A stretch of DNA of 64,000 nt from Jackrogersella multiformis. Taxonomy: Eukaryota > Ascomycota > Sordariomycetes > Xylariales > Hypoxylaceae. The notes under the pieces are model-generated. The model worked only from the letters and a program-made list of their open reading frames with translations. It had not been told where the DNA came from and did not search any database. The position numbers and the translations under genes are program-made. Shown here piece by piece: positions 35,074 through 44,499 of the stretch (positions are counted from its first letter, which is position 1; every line of letters begins with the position of its first letter). The stretch spans positions 4,402,001-4,466,000 of the forward strand of contig CADCXD010000001.1 in assembly GCA_902806575.1 (NCBI GenBank), given 5' to 3'.

Positions 35074-36161
35074 CTAACAAGTAAACACCCCCGGCCCGGC
35101 CGGCTGGTACGCCTTGCCGCCGTTATTGTAGATGTTGATCATGATGCCGGGGTCGGTGGCCTTGTACGCGCCGGGGAAGGATACGAGCTCGGCGGGCTGC
35201 TTGGCCCCGGCGCCGCCCCCGCTGACGTGCACCTGCGCGCACGAGATGTAGAACTGCGCGCCGCCCGCCGACGACGCCGAGTGCAGCGCCACGTGCTCGA
35301 TCCGGAACAGGTAGTCCCCCTCCGCCAGGCACTGCGGCACCTTGAAGCTGATCTCGGATTTGCCTGTTGGTGGGGGAGCGCGTTAGTAGGTCGTGATGAA
35401 TGGTGGTGGATGTTGGTGATATGTGTGTATACGTATACTCAGGGAAGGACAGGGACAGAGACAGAGACAGGTAGGTAGGTAGTAGCAAGAAAGCACGCAA
35501 GTTAATAACAGGAGGAAAACCATACCGTTCGACGGCCACGTGTACTGGCCCCCCGACGTCGTAGGCATGTCCTGGTACACCTTAAACCAGACCTTTCCGC
35601 TGCCGTCGAAGTCCGCGGCGCTCTTGCCCGCGGGCACCTTGGCCATGTAAGCCGACAGGGCGCCGGGGTGGTAGATGTTCGGCGCCGCGACCCAGGTGAC
35701 CTGGCCTCCGGCGCTGACCTGCGTGGTGTCGGGCGCGCCGCCCGCCGCCCTCTGGTAGCAGCGGATGGCGTCAGAGCTGACGTCAGTCACCGGCCCGTTG
35801 GACTGGAAGTTGGCCGTCTGCCGGACCGAGGACCAGTCCGCCGTGCCCGCGAGCTTGGGGAAGGTGTCTGCGGGGGAAGGTTTAGTTAGATTAGATATAA
35901 CCAGATGGGCAACATATAGATAGGTAGGTATGATATATAAAATAGAGCGGTCCTGCGATAGTGTACATCTTGTTCTTTACGGTATATATGTGTATGTAAG
36001 GTAGGTATGCATAGGTAGGTAGATACAGATATATGTATATATATGATACACATATGAACAGGTAGACAGACAAAAGAACGAAGCAAACAACAAATTTACG
36101 TACAATGCGGAGCAGCCCGGGCGGCAGCCACGAGGAGCGCGAATGCGGCGGCGGCCTTCAT
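35074..36161 (-). CDS. Secreted AA9 lytic polysaccharide monooxygenase
   Basis: Exons 36161-36104, 35867-35526 and 35363-35074 give 229 residues; introns are 236 bp (GTACGT...CAG) and 162 bp (GTATGG...CAG). AA9 enzymes are copper-dependent oxidases that cleave cellulose or related glucans outside the cell. The signal segment is MKAAAAFALLVAAARA. The mature copper-brace histidine is H19 (HYTFPKLAG), the second copper histidine is H86 in IYHPGALSAYMAKVP, and the axial tyrosine is Y172 in GAQFYISCAQV, with H161 as the nearby active-site histidine. C56 and C175 match the usual disulfide. There is no CBM1 or linker; the protein ends at the catalytic domain (GVFTC). Odd point: Ala-Pro separates the best signal peptidase site from H19. 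The gene is G/C-rich. Family assignment is firm; substrate and regioselectivity cannot be read. Confidence 0.93.
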
Positions 36162-37271
36162 GATCGCTGAAACCGAATCTCTCCTAAATATACCTAGATA
36201 GGTAGGTAAGCGAGTTTATATAATGTATAAATACTACTAACTAAACAGCAAGCTCGCTAGGAAGACGAAAATACAGCATCAAGTACCAACGCGGGAGACG
36301 AGGGTATGAGATATCCATGCGAAGTCGAGGAGGGCCGTCATCTTATAGAAGCGTTGCCGGGGGAGAGCTGCAGAGGCCTAAACCGCGACGGAATATGTCG
36401 TTGCGCTTGCCGGGTATGGGGAGGCCAACCTTGTGTTTGCGGATAAAAAGAAGTCATTCCCGGTTATATTGGGAGGACCACTCAGAGGAAGGCAAGGCGA
36501 CCCCAACCGCTCTTCATTATAGACCTGGTCCGCAATACTACCGCAGAGACTGATCAAATGACGCACTTACCCAAGAATGGATTGTTATTCTTGCGAGCAT
36601 TGACACAAACGATCTATCTTCGGCTTCTTACGAGCTTCTAGAATGGCCAAGAACCGACCAGTCATCATTCAAATGGACGCGGCATTATGGAAACAATCTA
36701 TTATCATAGTCCTTGATTCATGCTACGTAGTCATTTGCAATGCCTCCTAATGAGGACAAGGCAGACGGAGGTATCTAGCTAAACACATGACCTCAAAATA
36801 GGCCTTTTGGGGCATCTCCAATCTGTGGGCGAGTCAGCAAGCAACGTACCTTTCTCTTGACTTCAAGTCAAGAACGGGCTAGTAAGTCTGATACTCAAGA
36901 CCAGAAATGCTCTTGCAAAGCTGAGCAGAATTCATCCCCTGACATTCGTATTTTGTGATTCATCGGCTCCTAGTTGGCGCCATACCATTGATTTGGAATT
37001 GCCTCGACCTTATGACCCTGTATCTTGCTAGGTGGAATTAGGAGAAGAACAGTGTGAAGCAGATCTCGGTGAAGAGATGTACAGACACTCTCACGATGGT
37101 GCGGACCCTAACGACATCTAAACATCCGTACCTCTAGACGCAACGCCATCTGTGCATATGTGCAATGAAGTAAAAAGTGATGGAAGAAACGATGCAAATA
37201 TTTCATGGAAATCCCAAAACCACGACATTACGGATGGACCACGTGAAAACCGACTGTTGCTGGAGGGGTTA
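36162..37271. other. Intergenic region AA9-DBP2
   Basis: 1.1 kb between the AA9 start and the DBP2 stop on the same strand. It holds the AA9 upstream region on the left and the DBP2 3' flank on the right. I see no gene in it. Confidence 0.6.
36212..36220 (-). promoter_or_regulatory. Candidate TATA box of the AA9 gene
   Basis: On the minus strand TATATAAAC lies about 50 bases before the AA9 start codon, a plausible core promoter position for an inducible gene. A CCGGGG sequence near 36357 fits the CreA/Cre1 consensus SYGGRG, which would agree with glucose repression, but one short match is weak evidence. Confidence 0.4.
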
Positions 37272-39735
37272 TCACCATCGTCGATTGTTAATAGGCATGG
37301 CATTAGCACCATCAGCGCCGCCGCCGCCGCCGCCACCACCACGACCACCTAGGACGAACAAATGTCAGTATTTGTCAAGGTCCGGAGGATGATTAAAACA
37401 TACCTCCTCGGTGGCCGCCACCACCGCCGCCACGGCCGTAGCCTCGTCCGCCGTAGCGACCTCCTCCTCCACCGCCGCCGTAGCGGGACATCTCATGCAG
37501 TCTAGGGTCAACCTGCTGCTTAGCTTCTTGAAGAACTGCGACTAAGTCACGAGCCTGCTTAGAATCTGAGGTGTCGTTAGTCGTAGTAAGCAAAAAGGGT
37601 AGGAGGTACGTGTGACTTACTGTCAGCAGTAAAGAGCGTGATGGCAGTTCCGTTGGCGCCAGCACGACCAGTTCGGCCGATACGATGGATATAATCTTCC
37701 GAGTTGTTGGGGTAATCATAGTTGATCACATGAGTGATGTTACGCACGTCTTGATGACACCTTTATGTTAGCCAGAGCGAAGCAGAAAAAATAGTGTAAC
37801 AAGTCCCAGCGACAGACGGACTGTGCCTAAGTATATTTTCCATGCTTTTTCTCCTTGGAGAATGGGGCTGTCTGTTGCATCAACATGCCATTTTGGAAGA
37901 ACTCCAATAACCCGGTCTGGGTCCTCGGATCTGGGAGTCGGGAGACAGCTTGAGAGTATCAAGAATTGCCAACTCCGCAGTTGTACCACGGGGAAAGCAA
38001 GGTACAACAGCGGAATAAGGGTATGGCGCCTCCGTTATACTATAAACCCCAAATTTCCTGGATGGATGAGAACCACGAGACACAATGTGAGATCAGGCAA
38101 ATGCGCGCAATCGAGAAAGCCCCTACACGTGAGAGTAAAGCACAGCGGATATAACTCTGCTGGAAGTTGATACAGGGAGGGGGGGGGGGAAATGCAATCA
38201 TACCAATACCACGTGAAGCAACATCGGTGGCCACCATGATAGGACTCTTGCCAGTCTTGAACTGGTCAAGGACCCAGTCGCGCTCGTTCTGCTGCTTGTC
38301 GCCATGAATCGCTGTCCGTATGTTAGTTTCGAATCATATTGTGAATAAAGACGCGTATGGACTTACACAGAGCTGGCCAACCATCCTGGCGGAGGAATCG
38401 AGTAATCTCGTCTGCTGTTCGTTTAGTGCCTACGAAAAGGAGAGCTTTGTTATCCTTGTCGTCCATAATCTTCTCGAGATGCTTGATCATACGATCACGC
38501 TTCTCGGCCTCGGACACGACTTCAACAATTTGGGTGATACGATGGTTAGCGGACAAGTCCATCGAACCGATGTTCACCTGGATAAAGTCGGTTTGGAATT
38601 CGGCGGCCAAAGCGCGAACCTCCTTGGGCCATGTTGCAGACCACATGAGGGTTTGTCGGTCAGGTCGAATCTGACCAATGATCTTACGAATCTGGGGCTC
38701 GAAACCCATATCCAACATTCGGTCGGCCTCGTCGAGGACCAGGTAGGTCACTCGGCGCAGGTTAGTCTTTCCACCCTCGAGCATGTCAATTAGACGTCCC
38801 GGGGTTGCGATACAAACCTCAACACCCTTAGTAAGGTCACGGATCTGAGGACCGCGAGGAACTCCACCATAGACACATGTGTTACGGATACGGGAGGATT
38901 TACCGAACTTGGTAATCTCCTGTTGGATCTGGACAGCCAGCTCTCGCGTCGGTGCAAGGACCAGGACAATGGGGCCATCACCAGGAGCCAAGAGAGGCTG
39001 AGCGTTGATGTGAACGATAGCAGGAAGGCAGTAAGTTAGCGTCTTACCGGAGCCCGTCTCGGCAATACCGACAACGTCGCGACCGGAAAGCGCCATAGGC
39101 CAACCTTGAGACTGGATGGCGGTAGGGGCAGGGAAGCCCTGTGCCTTAACTTCATCCATTACGTATCGGGGAAATCCAGCCTCGTCAAATGTCTCGACAG
39201 GCTTCGGGACATCGTGACCAGAAATGGCGATTTGATGATCTCTTCGAAATCGCTCTACTTCGCTAGCAGGACGCCCAGCGACAGCATCATCCTCCTTGTA
39301 AAAAGACTTGTCGAACTTAGGGAGTGTGTTGAGGTCTGTCGATGTATAAAGTTAGTTACGTGTTAGATAGGATGGATATCTTGAAAGCACGTACCCCAGC
39401 TTTGCTTGTGAAGTCCAGCTCCGAGGTTAGACATTCTATCACCGCCTCCAGCATGACCACCACCGCCGCCGTAGCCACCACTGCTACCGCCGCCATAGCC
39501 GTTGCTATATAGATAGGTTAGTATTAGAAACTAAGGAGTGAGGATGAAGGAAGGGAGTAATGAAGTAAAAAAGGATTTTGAGGGAAGATTCTTACCTGTA
39601 GCCACCGTGCTCCTGACGACCACCTCCGTGACCACCTCCTCCTCCGCCTCCATACTTATCATGACCATTAGAATAGCCTCCATGCCCGCCGCCGCCGCCG
39701 CCGCCACGGGAGCCGTAACCGCCGCTGTAAGACAT
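37272..39735 (-). CDS. DBP2: DEAD-box ATP-dependent RNA helicase Dbp2 (DDX5 family)
   Basis: Seven exons give 564 residues: 39735-39596, 39504-39395, 39335-38367, 38311-38204, 37749-37621, 37565-37404 and 37348-37272. Dbp2 remodels RNA during transcription, mRNP assembly, ribosome biogenesis and decay. The N terminus (1-80) is Gly-rich. The helicase core shows motif I AETGSGKT (175-182), the DEAD motif (285-288), SAT (316-318), then DVASRGID and YIHRIGRTGRAG. The C terminus is an RGG/Gly-rich tail ending AMPINNRRW. Introns are 91, 59, 55, 454, 55 and 55 bp. The fourth, inside the DVASRGI-D codon, is far longer than the rest and has poor splice sites (listed separately). The first ATG gives the family start MSYSGGYG. 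THI20 lies upstream on the same strand. Confidence 0.95.
37750..38203 (-). promoter_or_regulatory. Long conserved-position intron of DBP2, candidate autoregulatory intron
   Basis: A 454-base intron splits the Asp codon of DVASRGID. Its donor is GTATGA and its acceptor is AAG, both weaker than the other introns of the gene. A good branch site (GGCTAACA) lies about 20 bases before the acceptor. A competing AAAG lies 11 bases upstream of the true acceptor and would shift the frame to an early stop. A run of 11 C (G at 38179-38189 on the given strand) follows the donor by about 14 bases. In budding yeast DBP2 is known to carry an unusually long intron through which its expression is regulated, and related yeast genes share a conserved intron; exact position identity needs an alignment. 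Confidence 0.6.
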
Positions 39736-40685
39736 GCTATATTCACGTCTTGTGGTTTCTGAGAATTGATTTTCAAGAACTCGGATGGCAAATGCTCAGC
39801 GCGAACGGAGTAGAGATTTCTCAAAATACAGATGGCAGGGTGAATTGATCTTGAGTTAAATACGTACGATCTAGACACAGCGTACGATGTGTAAGAAGAA
39901 AAGGAGCGGAAGATAGAAGATAGAAGATGGAAGAAGTAAATGGGATGTTGTATGTTGAGAGAGCACGAGATTTCGTGATGACGGAAAGAAAGGCGCGTTG
40001 ATGAAAGTATTTGAATGCGGATGCGGATGCAAGAGAACCCTGATTCAAGTAAGAATATTTTTTTTTCTTAGTGTCGAGGGAGTGACAGTCTAGGCCCAAC
40101 AACGCTAGCTGGCTTAGGTACCTTGCTATGTGGTCTGTGCACCATTCCCTTTTTTGCCTCTTACCTACCGGTATCCACTGCCTCTTACCCACTTGTGCAG
40201 GTTGCCCAGCTGTTTATTTTATTTAGGTACGTGGATACGTCGGTACGTACCCCCGGTATTCATCCGATAAAAGCCCCGTCGTCATAGTATCTCTTTTGCC
40301 AGCCGCCAACGACTGGCAATTATCTGTACAATCACCATTTATCATTACTAGTTACTACTTACCTACCTAAGGTACCTAGGGTAGCCAGTGCTAATGCATT
40401 ACCTCGGTACCTAAGTGAAGTTTTTATTCACCAGCTTAGCGAGTATACCACTTTGCGAGCAAATATAGAAAGACGTATGAATAGCTGAGAGGAGAACTTC
40501 AGAAAATCACTGACTAAAAGGCATGAGTAAATTGCGCTCCTAATTATCATCCAATATCGTCGATTTTCATATCTTCCAGACGCCTTCTTCATCTTCTTCA
40601 TTACCCGTCTATCCTCGTCAGATGCCTCGCCTACATTCCTCCTTTTAGTGATTCGACTGCCTAGATACACAAGTCCGGCGATGCA
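39736..40685. promoter_or_regulatory. DBP2 upstream region and THI20 3' flank
   Basis: 950 bases between the THI20 stop and the DBP2 start, both on the minus strand. Purine-rich GATAGAAGATAGAAGATGG-like repeats lie near 39910 (pyrimidine-rich on the sense strand, a usual feature of fungal 5' leaders), and a TACCTAGG-type element lies near 40365-40385. No gene is seen. Confidence 0.55.
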
Positions 40686-42689
40686 TTAAGCTGACGGGAA
40701 CATTTCCCAAAATCCAATCTCCATCTATTTTATTTCCGAGTCAGTACGGCGCAATACCCTCTGCTTCGTGTATTCTTTCTTACCTTGGTAGCGTGGATAA
40801 ATATCTTGACAAGTTCCTCTATCCTCGATGGAGAATGCAAAACAGCATTCTTTTCCATGAGATCTATTGTAATAGTATGCTTGTCAGTGTTTCGCCAGCA
40901 TCGTCTCGGCTAGATGGCTATGGAATCCTTACCAGACCCGGTCTGTACCGCTTGCACGTAGTCCTCTGCGACATAATTCTGTATCCACTCCCAGTATGTA
41001 TTGCCCTCTGTCTTCGTTCTCGGGTCGCCGTGGAGTTGCTTCGCTATAACTCCGTAACCAAGGAGGCAGGGGGCTAAGGCAAGCTGAAGAGCGAGCCAAT
41101 CCTCCGATTGCCCAATGTCGAGAACATATCTCGTATACGCCGTGCATGCTAGGCCGCCCATTAGCAACTTCAAGGTAATCCGAAGTGGGAAATTTACTGG
41201 ATATTCCATACCTTGCAGCTCCTCAGTTGCTTCTATCTCTTCAATCGATATACCGAACCTCTTACAGTAATCAATGTGGAGTGTCATTTCGGTGTGGATA
41301 TGCGTCACTATTTTCGCCCCCTACAAGCAAGGTTAGCATTAAGTTGCTTTGATTGGATAGTCACTTACAGCTGCGATGTCCTCCATATTCTTCGACTTAT
41401 ATGATGCTAGTGCATTTGCCCTCGCAAAATGGACTAAGTATAGGTAATCCTGTACCAAGTAGCCTTTGAACGACTCAAGAGGTAATTCTCCGCTCCCGAG
41501 GCCGAGGACAAATGGGTGGTTGATGTACCGCTGCCACACTGGCGATACGTCAGGTCGTTCGAGAAGATAGTCTAGAAAGTGCCCGCTAATTGTCATTAGT
41601 TTAAAGAGATTCACATAAAGTCAGAGGAGGAAACTTACCGGGAAAAGGGGAGGGTCAAAATCGAATGGAAATGGTTGATCGGGCCGTTTCCTTTTCCATA
41701 ACCAGGCGCAGATTTAATGCCTGCCTCGACATACCGACAGGCAGCTCTAACGGCATCCACGGGTTTAAATCCCCTAGAGAGGTTAGAGGCAATCGCAGAA
41801 GCAAGTGAACATCCTGTTCCATGTGTATTCTTCGACTTTATATATGGGCTCTCTATTCTCGTAGCCTGCCCCTCCCCAAGCAAAAGGTCAACGACGAGTT
41901 CCCTCTCTTCAGGGGTAGTAGCTATGGAACCGTCCTTCTTGAAGGGCACATGTCCGCCTTTGATGAGAACCCACTTAGGTCCTAACTCCAATATCTTTTG
42001 AGCGATTACTTCCAAGTCTTCAACACGTTGGATACGGATTGCTTCTTGGCCCCCATCGGAAAATAAGAGCTTTGCCTCGGGGATATTCGGAGTAAGTATG
42101 AATGTCTGCGGCAGCAGCAGAGTTCGCAGCTCATTCACAGCTTTCGAGGGGAGTAGTTGAGCGCCAGTGGTCGCGACCATAACCTATCCAAAGTTAATAT
42201 GTCGTGAAAACACTGAGCGAGATTAGTTTAAGAAAAGGGGACTTACAGGATCCAGCACCAACCTCTCAACTTTGTAATCCTTCATAGCCTCTGCAACTAT
42301 TTCAATGGTACGTGCAGATGCCAGCATGCCTTAAAAGGTATCCCGATAAGCCCCTGAGCATGACATATAAACATGATCTGACTTACCAATCTTCACGACA
42401 CCGGGCTGGATGTCATTGAAAACAGCATCGATCTGCTTCCTCACGAACTCAGGAGGGACATGATGCACGTCATTGACTCCTGTAGTATTCTGAGCAGTCA
42501 AGGCTGTGGTAGCAGTCATGGCATAGCAGCCATGAGCAGCGATGACTTTCTGGTCTGCCTCGAGACCACTGATAGTTTGGACCGAGGGTGGCTGTCAGTG
42601 AATATGTACTCTAGTGGGGTTTGATCATGAACTTACGCACCACCGCTCGAATCACTCCCTGCAATAAGGAGAATCGTTTTGTTAACCAT
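40686..42689 (-). CDS. THI20: Bifunctional HMP/HMP-P kinase with C-terminal TenA domain (thiamine biosynthesis and salvage)
   Basis: Nine exons give 507 residues: 42689-42637, 42568-42387, 42329-42247, 42183-41639, 41585-41369, 41320-41212, 41148-40933, 40863-40784 and 40724-40686. The introns are 48 to 69 bp. Residues 1-285 are a ThiD-type ribokinase fold that phosphorylates hydroxymethylpyrimidine and its monophosphate: IAGSDSSGGAGLEAD at the N terminus, LDPVMVATTGAQL, and the anion-hole motif HGTGCS (227-232). Residues 288-507 form the TenA (thiaminase II) domain that hydrolyses thiamine breakdown products, with the catalytic cysteine in LAPCLLGYG (C424) and the C-terminal helices FIHATK and MEIGFWEMF. 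The kinase-TenA fusion is the Thi20 arrangement of ascomycetes. One intron (41149-41211) is 63 bases and stop-free, so its retention would keep the frame. A minisatellite lies about 150 bases upstream of the start. Confidence 0.93.
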
Positions 42690-42697
42690 GGTCCAGC

Positions 42698-42716
42698 TAG
42701 GTACCTAGGTAGGTAA
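42698..42716. repeat. TACCTAGGTA element at the THI20 start
   Basis: A copy of the dispersed palindrome with an extra GGTA step, 9 bases upstream of the THI20 ATG and therefore probably in the 5' leader. This is the copy closest to a start codon in the window. Confidence 0.65.
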
Positions 42717-42840
42717 GTAAAGATATTACTACCTTAGGTAGGTACCTGTTAATTAAACCAAAACCTTGTATATTACGAATCTTAGTGTCTTAATGTTCAC
42801 ATTTACAGGCACTTTAGGTAATGTTAGCATGGAACCTTCA

Positions 42841-42920
42841 TGTTAAAACTTAGTGATGTTAAAACTTAGTGATGTTAAAACTTAGTGATGTTAAAACTTA
42901 GTGATGTTAAAACTTAGTGA
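42841..42920. repeat. 16-base minisatellite, five perfect copies
   Basis: The unit TGTTAAAACTTAGTGA is repeated five times without a mismatch over 80 bases. It begins about 150 bases upstream of the THI20 start codon, so the array lies in the probable promoter. Perfect identity suggests recent expansion. Confidence 0.95.
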
Positions 42921-43566
42921 GAGATTTCTTTTTAAGTTCTTAGGTGAAAGTCGTACGTGAGCCGGTACCTAGCGGTAGGTAGTACAGCTTAAGAAGTGGG
43001 TCCCACAGGCCGAGTACACGCCGCTCTACGCCATTCCATCATCATTTAACCAATTTAACCCATTTCAAACTCATAATAAACTCATAATAATCCCATTAGC
43101 TTTCGTCTACTCTACTACATTCACCTCACCATCTATCGTTATGGGTTTAAAAGAGTGTACATACAATACGAATGTCTATAAATCACTCAAAAATATACGG
43201 TTCGAGAAAATACCTAAGTAGGCTCCCTATTCTACATGACCAGACGCGCAAACGGCTTCCTTCAGATAGGTCATATTGCCAACAACATGATCTTTGCAGA
43301 TACATCCGAATGTATTCATATAACAGCAACAGATGCTCACAACCCAATTAAATGTCAATATTGCTTCTTCCAAAATACACATCCGGTTGAAGTTCCTGAC
43401 TTTCAACGCACACTCTCCGCCTTTAACTCCAGGCCCCGCTCTAATATTCTTTATTCTTACAAGAATCGAAAACTGTTGGGTGTGGATTGCAAAATGTTGC
43501 CCAGACCCGCCCCCCTTTTTTCCCTCTCCCCTCTCCCTTCCTCCTTTCTCGATACGGTCATCATGA

Positions 43567-44499
43567 TTACCGTCCCGGATCCTGGAAATTGACCTGGCCG
43601 TTGAAACCATCGCCACCTTCGCACCGGCCGAATAGCCACCGTAGCCTCTCCATGTTGTTCCGTAGCTCGTCCCTTTCCCCTTCTAGGGCCGCGCATTCAC
43701 GCTCCAGGGTCTGGATGTGCCTCCGAGCCATGTCTAGGACTTCTGCTTTGCTCACTCTTCGGTCACTCAAGTCCAGTGCTTCTCCGTTGTCCTCGCCCTC
43801 GCCGGCCTGCATGGTCTCTGGTAGAGCTTCCAGCAGGCTCTCGAAGTGGGTGTTGAGTCTATTCCGGTATTGTTTCTCCACCTGGTTGTGGGTATCGCGG
43901 CTCTTCTGCTCCTCGACTGTCGCTGGGGGGTTGTGGTGCGTGTTTTTGCTAGTACGGGATGCACTGCGAAGTCTGGATTTGCCCGAGTTTGATGCCGAAG
44001 AAGTGCTCCCCGGCGAGAGGACTTGCTGCTGCCTGGACTTCTTGGACCGTGATGCATGCTTGTTTTTTCGGTGACCGGAACCGGCCGATACTGATGAAGC
44101 TGGCGGACTTGTCATAACTGTTCCATACCCGTGCGGGTAAGTGTGGTGGTACGTATCGGCAATGTCGACGGATCTACTAGACTCAGGTGCTACACTCTGG
44201 TAATATGGAAGTCCAAAGGGGTCTGCAGTAGATGTACTGAACGGTGTTCCGCTGGATGATCCGATATTCACGTCTGTCGGATTGTGACCGCTCATAACGT
44301 AATGCGAGTGGCTCGGGACCGGAGCAGGGGGAAGTGACTGGCCCTGGAAGCCCAAGAGACTCTCTGGGGCCCTGTTCGATATAGTTGTTGGATATGAGGC
44401 ATATGAGACGTGATGGCCTTCTGAGGATGCCTGCTGGCCCCTGTAATAAGGGTCGTCAGACATGATGAACGTCGATAACAGCTGTTCTGATGATACCAT
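43567..44499 (-). CDS. bHLH transcription factor with SREBP-like basic region
   Basis: A single-exon frame of 310 residues from the ATG at 44499 (MVSSEQLL). The frame stays open upstream without another ATG, so a 5' exon is possible; 44463 (MSDDPYYRG) is an alternative start. Residues 1-190 are disordered and rich in Ser, Pro and Tyr, with a basic patch (HRKNKHASRSKKSRQQQ). The basic region and first helix begin at about 201 (RDTHNQVEKQYRNRLN); the loop is long and acidic; the second helix is SKAEVLDMARRHIQTLE, followed by a coil (ECAALEGERDELRNNME). H204, E208 and R212 are the usual E-box contacts. Y211 replaces the arginine of most bHLH proteins, a feature of SREBP relatives, but there is no membrane segment. 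Target genes are unknown. More than 13 kb of gene-free DNA lies upstream. Confidence 0.85.
   Translation of the reverse strand: MVSSEQLLSTFIMSDDPYYRGQQASSEGHHVSYASYPTTISNRAPESLLGFQGQSLPPAPVPSHSHYVMSGHNPTDVNIGSSSGTPFSTSTADPFGLPYYQSVAPESSRSVDIADTYHHTYPHGYGTVMTSPPASSVSAGSGHRKNKHASRSKKSRQQQVLSPGSTSSASNSGKSRLRSASRTSKNTHHNPPATVEEQKSRDTHNQVEKQYRNRLNTHFESLLEALPETMQAGEGEDNGEALDLSDRRVSKAEVLDMARRHIQTLERECAALEGERDELRNNMERLRWLFGRCEGGDGFNGQVNFQDPGR

Larger units (their letters stand above)
42690..43566. promoter_or_regulatory. THI20 upstream region and bHLH gene 3' flank
   Basis: 877 bases between two minus-strand genes. A TACCTAGGTA element (42698-42716) sits directly before the THI20 start codon, and a second related copy lies near 42733-42747. 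Five 16-base tandem repeats lie at 42841-42920. I looked for a thiamine pyrophosphate riboswitch here and in the first THI20 intron and saw no convincing aptamer core. The right part is probably the bHLH 3' UTR. Confidence 0.55.

Noticed and set aside
37823..38170. 115-codon plus-strand frame inside the DBP2 region
   Set aside because: It lies within the long DBP2 intron on the opposite strand and shows no motif or codon bias; probably chance.
42500..42960. Possible thiamine pyrophosphate riboswitch near THI20
   Set aside because: No convincing aptamer core (CTGAGA-type motif with its partner arms) was found in the leader or first intron, and the fungal riboswitches I know of lie in other thiamine genes.
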